This document shows positions 1 to 5,045 of a stretch of 5,045 nucleotides of DNA, piece after piece. Source of the stretch: CABRXV01 sp900754955 (GTDB taxonomy: Bacteria > Actinomycetota > Coriobacteriia > Coriobacteriales > Eggerthellaceae); assembly GCA_902475005.1 (NCBI GenBank), contig CABRXV010000102.1, positions 1 through 5,045 on the forward strand, in the 5' to 3' direction. Numbering within the stretch: position 1 is the stretch's first letter; every line of letters begins with the position of its first letter. A program made the translations under genes and the position numbers. The notes beneath the pieces were generated by a model. That model did no database searches. It was not told the DNA's origin and saw only the letters and a list, made by a program, of their open reading frames with translations.

Positions 1-82
1 GTGGAAGCGGCCCGCCGACCGCGTGGAGAACGCGGCGGCCGCCTACGACCTGCGCGCGTACATGGAGCAGCGCGACCGATGA
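1..82 (+). CDS. 3' end of an unidentified upstream gene (partial)
   Basis: An open frame enters from the left edge (first whole codon at position 2) and ends at TGA 80-82, giving 26 residues that begin WKRPADRVENAAAAYDLRAY and end in QRDR. The frame has the same GC-rich codon use as the genes downstream, and the helical, charged tail looks like a normal protein C-terminus. It is followed two codons later by a second in-frame TGA (86-88). The fragment is too short to identify. In several Gram-positive genomes the gene before dnaG is dgt, a dGTP triphosphohydrolase of the HD family, so that is the leading guess, but no HD motif is inside the window to confirm it. The same strand and short gap to dnaG suggest co-transcription. 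Confidence 0.6.
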   Translation, partial: WKRPADRVENAAAAYDLRAYMEQRDR

Positions 83-121
83 ACGTGAAGGCATCCAAGC
101 GTCGACAGGGCGTGCGCGGCG

Positions 122-128
122 AAGGAGG
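122..128 (+). promoter_or_regulatory. Strong Shine-Dalgarno of dnaG
   Basis: AAGGAGG at 122-128 is a full-length match to the anti-Shine-Dalgarno end of 16S rRNA and lies 5 bases before the GTG at 134. It fixes the dnaG start: the frame is open upstream only to position 89, with no ATG, GTG or TTG codon in that stretch. Confidence 0.85.
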
Positions 129-133
129 CGGCC

Positions 134-2032
134 GTGTCTGATCGGTTCATCAGCGATGGGGACGTGCAGCGCGTACGCGAGGCGAGCGATATCGTCGCCG
201 TCGTGGGGGAGCATGCGCCTGTGAAGCAGCGCGGGCGCGACTTCTGGTGCTGCTGCCCGCTCCACCATGAGAAGACGCCCTCATTCAAGATCGATCCCGC
301 TCTCCAGCTGTGGCACTGCTTCGGCTGCGGTGAGGGCGGCGATGTGTTCGCATTCGTCATGAAGGTCGAGGACCTCACGTTTCCCGAGGCCGTGCGCAAG
401 CTTGCCGAGCGCGCGCATATCGAGATCGTCGAGGCGGGCGGTCGCGGCGTCTCGTCGAGCAGGAAGGGGCGCCTCAAGGACGTGTGCCGTGCGACGGCGA
501 CGTTCTACCACACCCAGCTCATGCGCTCGCCGGCGCGTCCGGCGGCCGATGCGCGCGCCTACCTCGCCGGCCGGCATCTCGGCGGCGCGGTTCCCAAGAC
601 GTGGAACCTCGGCTTCGCGCCGGGCAACGGCGCGCTCGTGCGCCACCTTTCGGCGCAGGGCTTCAAACCCGACGAGATGCTCGAGGCAAACGTGGCAACG
701 AAGGGGCGCGACGGGCGCCTGCGCGATCGCTTCTTCAACCGCGTGATGTTCCCCATCAACGATGCGCAGGGCGACTGCATCGCGTTCGGCGGCCGCGTCA
801 TCGGCAAGGGGGAGCCGAAGTACCTCAACTCCCAAGAGACGCCCATCTTCCACAAGTCGCAGGTGCTCTACGGACTCGACAAGGCGAAGGCGGCCATGGC
901 CTCGACGGGTTGCGCCGTCGTGGTCGAGGGCTACACCGATGTGATCGCGCTCCACGAGAACGGCATCTCCTTTGCCGTCGCCACGCTCGGCACCGCGCTC
1001 ACCATGCGCCATATCAGAATACTCGCGCGCCATGCGCAGAAGCGCATCGTGTACCTCTTCGACGGCGACGCCGCGGGCCAGCGCGCAGCCGACCGCGCAC
1101 TGGCGTTCATCGATCGCTCGATGACGCCCGAGGCGGGCAAGAGCAGGATCGAGCTGTGCGCCGTTACGCTGCCCGACAACCTCGACCCCGCCGAGTTCGT
1201 GGAGGCGCGCGGCGCTGACGCGCTCAAGAAGCTCATCGACGAGGCTCGTCCGCTGCTGTCCTACGGCATCGGGCGCCGCCTCGCCGCCTACGACCTTGCG
1301 ACGGCCGAGGGCCGTGCCCGCGCGCTCGAGGATGCGCTTGCGGTGCTCGCGCCCATCAAGGACTCCATCCTCGCGAAGGACTACGCCGTGCAGATCGCCG
1401 GCCGCGTGCGCGCCCGCGAGCAGGACGTGCTCGACCAGCTCGCGCGTCTCGTGCCGCCTCAGCGCATCGACGAGGACGAGCCGCGCGGCGGGGGAGCACC
1501 TGCGTCTGCGCAGGCGCCTGCTGCCGGCAACCCCGTCGAGGCTGCTCCTTCCGCACCGCGCAGGGTCGCTCTGTCGGCTGCCGAGCGCAACCGCTTGCGC
1601 TTCGAGCGCGAGCTGCTGAGCCTGCTCGCCGAGAACCCTCTCATCGCCCTCGCGCATGCCGACGCCATCGCCCAGACCTCCTGGCACGACGCGCGCCACG
1701 CCGCGCTCGCCCAAGCGATCCTCGATACGCTCGTCGAGAATCCCGCCGCCGCACCCGCCGACATCATTTCGACGGCCGAGCGCGCACTTCCCGGCGCAGC
1801 GGGCATCCTCACCTCCTCGACGCGCCGTGACGGCACGCCGCCCGACCAAGCGGCGGCCTACCTCGTGGAGGAGCTCGCCATCGGTGACGCCGAAGATGCC
1901 GTCGCCGCGATGAAGGCTCAGCTCGCCGATCCCCGGGGGCTCGCTCCTGAGGAGTCCGAGGCGCTGTTTGCCGCACTCGTGGCCCTGCAGAAGGACCTCG
2001 TCGCCCGCCGTCAGGCACACAAGCCGCAGTAG
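134..2032 (+). CDS. dnaG: DNA primase DnaG
   Basis: DnaG synthesises the short RNA primers for lagging-strand and origin DNA synthesis, working with the replicative helicase DnaB. The 632-residue protein has the full family layout. The N-terminal CHC2 zinc-binding domain carries C41-P-L-H44 followed by EKTPSF, then C62 and C65 in HCFGCGEGGD. The catalytic core includes RDRFFNRVMFP (197-207) and EPKYLNSQETP (227-237). The TOPRIM fold has the catalytic glutamate in VVVEGYTD (E265, D269), then ATLGTALT and the metal-binding DGD (310-312). An Ala/Pro-rich linker (about 444-477) leads to a helical C-terminal domain (about 478-632) in the place of the DnaB-interaction domain. Length is usual for the family. 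It starts with GTG behind a strong Shine-Dalgarno and ends at TAG 2030-2032. Three consecutive cysteines (39-41) precede the zinc-site proline; only C41 aligns with the usual ligand. No frameshift or missing catalytic residue is seen. Confidence 0.98.
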   Translation: MSDRFISDGDVQRVREASDIVAVVGEHAPVKQRGRDFWCCCPLHHEKTPSFKIDPALQLWHCFGCGEGGDVFAFVMKVEDLTFPEAVRKLAERAHIEIVEAGGRGVSSSRKGRLKDVCRATATFYHTQLMRSPARPAADARAYLAGRHLGGAVPKTWNLGFAPGNGALVRHLSAQGFKPDEMLEANVATKGRDGRLRDRFFNRVMFPINDAQGDCIAFGGRVIGKGEPKYLNSQETPIFHKSQVLYGLDKAKAAMASTGCAVVVEGYTDVIALHENGISFAVATLGTALTMRHIRILARHAQKRIVYLFDGDAAGQRAADRALAFIDRSMTPEAGKSRIELCAVTLPDNLDPAEFVEARGADALKKLIDEARPLLSYGIGRRLAAYDLATAEGRARALEDALAVLAPIKDSILAKDYAVQIAGRVRAREQDVLDQLARLVPPQRIDEDEPRGGGAPASAQAPAAGNPVEAAPSAPRRVALSAAERNRLRFERELLSLLAENPLIALAHADAIAQTSWHDARHAALAQAILDTLVENPAAAPADIISTAERALPGAAGILTSSTRRDGTPPDQAAAYLVEELAIGDAEDAVAAMKAQLADPRGLAPEESEALFAALVALQKDLVARRQAHKPQ

Positions 2033-2066
2033 GCGCGTGCTCTGCCGATGGATTTTCCCGTGCGGG

Positions 2067-2095
2067 TAGACAGCACCCTGAAACACCACCAAAAT
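2067..2095 (+). promoter_or_regulatory. Putative sigma-70-type promoter for def-fmt-rsmB
   Basis: TAGACA at 2067-2072 matches the TTGACA -35 consensus at five of six bases. After a 17-base spacer, CAAAAT at 2090-2095 matches TATAAT at four of six. This lies in the only clearly AT-rich patch of the window, between the dnaG stop and def. The predicted transcript start would be near 2102, which agrees with translation of def from 2158 and not from 2098. A short dyad (CACC 2084-2087 with GGTG 2097-2100) straddles the -10. Predicted by eye only; dnaG transcripts could also read through, since no clear terminator is present. Confidence 0.45.
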
Positions 2096-2140
2096 AGGTG
2101 CAAATAGACAAGACCGTTCCGCGAACGCAAGCTATCGCCA

Positions 2141-2147
2141 AGAAGGA
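2141..2147 (+). promoter_or_regulatory. Shine-Dalgarno of def
   Basis: AGAAGGA at 2141-2147 is the only good Shine-Dalgarno match before def. It is 10 bases from the GTG at 2158, at the long end of the normal range, but only 1 base from the in-frame GTG at 2149. The GTG at 2098 has no such site upstream. This supports the start at 2158. Confidence 0.55.
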
Positions 2148-2157
2148 TGTGAAGACC

Positions 2158-2697
2158 GTGCTCAAGATCGTCGTTTCGCCCGATCCGATTCTTTCGCAGG
2201 TATGCGAGCCCTGCACGCCGGGCGACAAGAGCCTCGTGCGCCTCTCCAAGCAGATGGCGCACGCCATGTACAAGAACAACGGCGTGGGAATCGCCGCACC
2301 GCAGGTCGGCGTCTCGAAGCGCCTCATCGTGATCGACGTCGACTACACCGATTCGAGCGACCGCGATCCGCTCGTGCTCGTCAACCCCGAGATCGTCGAG
2401 CTCAAGGGCGAGCCTGAAACCGCCGGTGAGGGGTGCCTGTCGTGCCCCGGCATCACCGTTCCCATCTCGCGTCAGCCGTGGGCGCGCGTGCGCTACTACG
2501 ACCTCGACGGCGAACTGTGGGAAATCGAAGGCGATGGCCTGCTCGGTCGCTGCCTCCAGCATGAGATCGACCACCTCAACGGGCGCACGCTCTTCGAGAG
2601 CTGCGATCCCATGACGCGCATCGAGGCGCTGCGCGCCTACGACGAGGCCCGCGCCCAGGGCGCCCGCCCGGGTGACACCGACATCGAGGTGGAGTAG
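2158..2697 (+). CDS. def: Peptide deformylase
   Basis: Peptide deformylase removes the formyl group from the N-terminal methionine of nascent proteins at the ribosome. All three family motifs are present: motif 1 GVGIAAPQ (42-49), motif 2 EGCLSCP (91-97) and motif 3 QHEIDHL (134-140). The metal ligands are C93, H135 and H139, with catalytic E136. The proline ending motif 2 points to the type 1 group. Motif 2 has a second cysteine (C96) where valine or isoleucine is usual. From GTG 2158 the protein has 179 residues, begins MLKIVVSPDPIL and places the ligands close to their positions in the E. coli enzyme. The frame stays open to a GTG at 2098, which would add 20 residues (199 in total), but that start lacks a Shine-Dalgarno and lies just downstream of the putative -10. 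It is the first gene of a tight run with fmt (2-base gap), the enzyme that adds the formyl group removed here. Confidence 0.95.
   Translation: MLKIVVSPDPILSQVCEPCTPGDKSLVRLSKQMAHAMYKNNGVGIAAPQVGVSKRLIVIDVDYTDSSDRDPLVLVNPEIVELKGEPETAGEGCLSCPGITVPISRQPWARVRYYDLDGELWEIEGDGLLGRCLQHEIDHLNGRTLFESCDPMTRIEALRAYDEARAQGARPGDTDIEVE
2691..2694 (+). promoter_or_regulatory. Shine-Dalgarno of fmt inside the end of def
   Basis: GGAG at 2691-2694, within GGTGGAG, sits 5 bases before the ATG at 2700 and lies inside the last codons of def. Placement in the upstream gene implies translational coupling of def and fmt. Confidence 0.7.
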
Positions 2698-2699
2698 CC

Positions 2700-3644
2700 A
2701 TGCGCGTCGTGTTCATGGGCACTCCCGCCTTCGCCGCCACCATCCTCGAGGAGCTCAACCTCCACCATGAGGTCGTCGCCGTTTACACGCGCCCCGATGC
2801 AGTGCGCGGGCGCGGCAAGAAGCTCGTCGCCTCGCCTGTCAAGGAGATGGCCGCTTCACTCGGACTTGAGGTGCGCACGCCGCGTACGCTGCGCGATGCC
2901 GCCGAACAGGAAGCGCTTGCCGCCCTCGAGCCCGACGTCATCTGCGTCGCGGCGTACGGGGCCATCCTGCCGCGTGCGGTACTCGACATCCCGCGCTTCG
3001 GCTGCCTCAACGTTCACGGTTCGCTCCTGCCGCGCTGGCGCGGTGCCGCTCCGATCGAGCGCGCCATCCTCGCCGGCGACGAGGAGACGGGCGTGTGCAT
3101 CATGCGCATGGAAGAGGGCCTCGACACGGGTGCGTACTGCATCAGCCGTGCGATCCCCGTTGCCGACCTCGGAGCCGTCGAGCTGACCGACGAGCTCGCC
3201 AATCTCGGCGCACGCGCGCTCATCACGGCGCTCGAGCATGTTGAGCAGAGCGTTGTTCACTGGATCGAGCAGGACGAGGCACTCGTCACGTACGCCGAGA
3301 AGCTCGAGAAGGGCGAGCTCTCTCTCGACCCTGCTGCGCCGGCCGTCGTCAACGCGCGTCGCGTGCAGGCATCCTCTCCCGCCCATGCCGCGCGCTGCGT
3401 CATCGCCGGCCGCCGCGTGACGGTGCTGCGCGCGTGCTGCGCCGAAGACGAGAACCGTCCTGCGCTGGGTGCGGGGGAGACGCGCTTCGTACGCAAGCGG
3501 CTCCTCCTCGGAACCAGCGACGGCGTCGTCGAAGTGCAGAGCCTCAAGCCCGACGGCAAGAAGGAGATGGACGCAGCGGCGTTCGCCGCGGGCGTGCCGG
3601 CGCTGCGCGAGCAGGGTACGACTTGGGAGCGCTGCGATGGGTAG
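2700..3644 (+). CDS. fmt: Methionyl-tRNA formyltransferase
   Basis: Fmt transfers a formyl group from 10-formyltetrahydrofolate to initiator Met-tRNA in the cytosol, allowing formyl-methionine initiation. The 314-residue length is standard. The N-terminal catalytic domain begins MRVVFMGTPAFA, then has GRGKKL and SPVKE. The catalytic region reads NVHGSLLPRWRGAAPIE, with N104 and H106, and GLDTG with D142; these are the usual Asn-His-Asp active-site residues. VTYAEKL precedes the C-terminal tRNA-binding domain (about 210-314), which is less conserved: the usual FNPWPGA-like segment is replaced by VQASSPAHAARC. It starts at ATG two bases after the def stop and ends at TAG 3642-3644, overlapping the start of rsmB by 8 bases. 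The def-fmt pairing is widespread in bacteria and supports the assignment. No catalytic residue is missing. Confidence 0.97.
   Translation: MRVVFMGTPAFAATILEELNLHHEVVAVYTRPDAVRGRGKKLVASPVKEMAASLGLEVRTPRTLRDAAEQEALAALEPDVICVAAYGAILPRAVLDIPRFGCLNVHGSLLPRWRGAAPIERAILAGDEETGVCIMRMEEGLDTGAYCISRAIPVADLGAVELTDELANLGARALITALEHVEQSVVHWIEQDEALVTYAEKLEKGELSLDPAAPAVVNARRVQASSPAHAARCVIAGRRVTVLRACCAEDENRPALGAGETRFVRKRLLLGTSDGVVEVQSLKPDGKKEMDAAAFAAGVPALREQGTTWERCDG
3625..3629 (+). promoter_or_regulatory. Shine-Dalgarno of rsmB inside fmt
   Basis: GGGAG at 3625-3629 lies 7 bases before the ATG at 3637, within the last codons of fmt. It supports an overlapping start for rsmB and translational coupling between the two genes. 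Confidence 0.7.
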
Positions 3645-5045
3645 GCGCGCCGACAAGCGGAGCTTCACGCAGCCTGGACGCGGCGGCGCGCGGAGCGGCA
3701 ACCGGCAAGCGCCTCACGCCTCGAAGGCCTCGGCCGCCCGCACGGCGGCGCTCGCCGCGGTGCACGAGGTGCGCGTGCGCGAAGCGTTCGCCCAGGATGT
3801 CATCGACAAGCTCATCGACCATGCGCGCATGAGCCGCGAGGACCGCGCGTTCGCCACGCGCCTCGTACTCGGCGTCGTCAGCATGAGCGGCGTGCTCGAC
3901 GACGTGCTCAACCGCTGCATGCACACGCCGCAGGACGTCACCGACGACGTGCGCGACGCGCTGCGCATCAGCACCTACGAGATCGTCTTCCTCAACAAGA
4001 GCCCGCACGCTGCCGTTGACCAGGGCGTCGAGCTCGTGCGCAGCATCGCGCCGCGTGCCGGCGGCGTCGCGAACGCCGTGCTGCGCAAGGTGGTGGCTGC
4101 CAAGCGCTCGTTCCCCTTCGGCAACCCCGCCGCCGACGTAGACGCCTACGCGCGGCTTCACGGGTTCCCCACGTGGCTCGCGCGCAAGCTCATCGACTGG
4201 CTCGGCGCGGCCGACGCGCACGCGTTCATGCGCGCCTCGAACGAGCCCGCGCCGCTTTTCATCGCCGTGAACGCGGCGAAGGCGTCCGATGCGGACGTGC
4301 TTGCCGTCGTCTCCGAGGCGCACGGCGAGCCTGAGCCCGTTGCGGTGAACGGTGCGAACGTTCCGGGCTGCTATCGCCTCGAGTCGAGTCGTGCGATCGC
4401 TGACGGCCGCGTGACGCGCCTCGTCGGCAACGGCGAGCTGCTCGTCTCCGATGCGACGTCGCAGGCCGTCTCTCAGCTCGTGCTCGCGGGTGATCGGCCG
4501 CGCAGCCTTCTTGAAATCGGATCGGGCCGCGGCACGAAGACCATCCTGCTGCAGAGCGGTGCCGTGCGGGCCTGGGGCTCTCAGATCGAACGCTACGTCA
4601 CCGTTGACAATCACGCGTTCAAGTCGAAGCTGCTCGCCGAGCGCGCCGAAACCTACGGCGTGCACGTGTCGGAGACTCTCACGGGCAACGCATGTGACCT
4701 CGACGCCGTCGTGGGCGACGAGCTCTTCGACACCGTGTTCGTCGACGCTCCCTGCACGGGTCTCGGCACGCTGCGCCGCCATCCCGAGATCCGCTGGCGC
4801 ATCGACGAGGCGGCGCTTGCGAGCTACGCCGAGCTCGGTGCGCAGCTCATCGCCGAGGCCGCCCGCCACGTGGCGCCGGGCGGCGTGCTCGTGTACGCCA
4901 CGTGCACGGTGGCGCCCGAGGAAAACAGCGGCGTCGTCGAGGGCTTTCTCGCAACCGAAGAGGGCGGCTCCTTCAAGGTTGAACCCGTGTGCGGAGAGGA
5001 CGGCTTCTTCTCCGTGAAACTCGTGCCCGGCGGCAGCGACGCGCA
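3637..5045 (+). CDS. rsmB: 16S rRNA (cytosine-5) methyltransferase RsmB (3' end outside window)
   Basis: RsmB (Fmu/Sun, NOL1/NOP2/Sun family) uses S-adenosylmethionine to make m5C967 in 16S rRNA. The frame runs open from ATG 3637 to the window edge, 469 whole codons, and is probably nearly complete since EDGFFSVKL resembles the family's final strand. A basic, low-complexity tail (1-34) precedes a NusB-like RNA-binding domain (about 35-170) with YEIVFLNKSPHAAVDQGVEL and GVANAVLRKV. The methyltransferase domain has motif I LLEIGSGRGTKT (291-302), an acidic residue in VTVDN (D324), motif IV DAPCTGLGTLRRHPEIRW with C373, and motif VI LVYATCTVAPEEN with C423. The two cysteines, 50 residues apart, are the release cysteine and the nucleophile of this family. 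Motif I departs from the usual LDLCAAPGGKT. The gene overlaps fmt by 8 bases. Specificity for C967 is inferred from the NusB domain and the def-fmt context; another m5C enzyme of the family is the alternative. Confidence 0.94.
   Translation, partial: MGRRADKRSFTQPGRGGARSGNRQAPHASKASAARTAALAAVHEVRVREAFAQDVIDKLIDHARMSREDRAFATRLVLGVVSMSGVLDDVLNRCMHTPQDVTDDVRDALRISTYEIVFLNKSPHAAVDQGVELVRSIAPRAGGVANAVLRKVVAAKRSFPFGNPAADVDAYARLHGFPTWLARKLIDWLGAADAHAFMRASNEPAPLFIAVNAAKASDADVLAVVSEAHGEPEPVAVNGANVPGCYRLESSRAIADGRVTRLVGNGELLVSDATSQAVSQLVLAGDRPRSLLEIGSGRGTKTILLQSGAVRAWGSQIERYVTVDNHAFKSKLLAERAETYGVHVSETLTGNACDLDAVVGDELFDTVFVDAPCTGLGTLRRHPEIRWRIDEAALASYAELGAQLIAEAARHVAPGGVLVYATCTVAPEENSGVVEGFLATEEGGSFKVEPVCGEDGFFSVKLVPGGSDA

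Noticed and set aside
484..1218. Open frame of 244 codons on the plus strand inside dnaG
   Set aside because: Shifted-frame shadow of dnaG; its Arg-rich composition is typical of out-of-frame reading of GC-rich codons.
1470..1566. Low-complexity Ala/Pro/Gly-rich stretch in dnaG
   Set aside because: It lies between the catalytic core and the C-terminal domain, where flexible linkers are normal in primases, so it is not an insertion or foreign segment.
2057..2078. Possible terminator hairpin after dnaG (CCC/GGG at 2057-2066, or GGGT/ACCC at 2064-2078)
   Set aside because: Stems are only 3 to 4 base pairs, mutually exclusive, and not followed by a T-run, so they do not support a Rho-independent terminator.
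281..2092. Open frame of 603 codons on the minus strand, opposite dnaG
   Set aside because: Its codons are exactly aligned with dnaG codons, so a stop would need TTA, CTA or TCA in dnaG, all rare in GC-rich genes. Its long length is a by-product, and its translation shows no recognisable domain.
2856..3701. Open frame of 281 codons on the minus strand, opposite fmt
   Set aside because: Antisense codons again align with the fmt codons, so absence of stops is expected from GC-rich codon use. Fmt itself is certain.
3544..4869. Open frame of 441 codons on the minus strand, opposite rsmB and the end of fmt
   Set aside because: It is in the same aligned antisense phase with rsmB, which is firmly identified by both catalytic cysteine motifs. 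The antisense product is Arg/Ala/Val-rich with no recognisable motif.
4451..5017. Open frame of 188 codons on the plus strand inside rsmB
   Set aside because: Out-of-frame reading of the methyltransferase domain, rich in Arg, Ser and Ala, without any domain signal.

Overview
The window is a compact, one-directional stretch of bacterial core genes with high G+C content (roughly two thirds by eye) and strong G/C preference at third codon positions. Every recognised gene lies on the + strand. In order they are: the last codons of an unidentified upstream gene, dnaG (DNA primase), def (peptide deformylase), fmt (methionyl-tRNA formyltransferase) and rsmB (16S rRNA m5C methyltransferase, cut by the window end). 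The GTG start of dnaG, the Shine-Dalgarno sites, the formylation/deformylation pair and the divergent motif in RsmB fit a high-GC Gram-positive bacterium. I lean towards the class Coriobacteriia (Collinsella/Olsenella/Eggerthella relatives), but this is inference from composition and gene style, not a proven placement.

Layout. Positions 1-82 hold the 3' end of an upstream ORF whose product cannot be identified from 26 residues. A 51-base gap with a strong Shine-Dalgarno leads into dnaG (134-2032). The 125 bases before the preferred def start are the longest gap in the window. They contain the only AT-rich patch, with a plausible sigma-70-type promoter (TAGACA, 17-base spacer, CAAAAT), and no convincing terminator. 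From there def (2158-2697), fmt (2700-3644) and rsmB (3637-end) are packed with a 2-base gap and then an 8-base overlap, so they very probably form one translationally coupled operon.

How the genes work together. Fmt formylates initiator Met-tRNA, Def removes the formyl group from the finished N-terminus, and RsmB methylates 16S rRNA, so def-fmt-rsmB is a translation-initiation and ribosome-maturation module that recurs widely in bacteria. DnaG makes replication primers. Its placement here ties replication to translation by neighbourhood, but the putative promoter between dnaG and def suggests the translation genes can be transcribed separately.

Nothing in the window looks like a mobile element, CRISPR array, RNA gene or new defence system. 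The points worth a second look are modest: sequence divergence at normally conserved motifs in RsmB and Fmt, an extra cysteine in Def motif 2, an uncertain def start, and the promoter region with a near-repeat around its -10.
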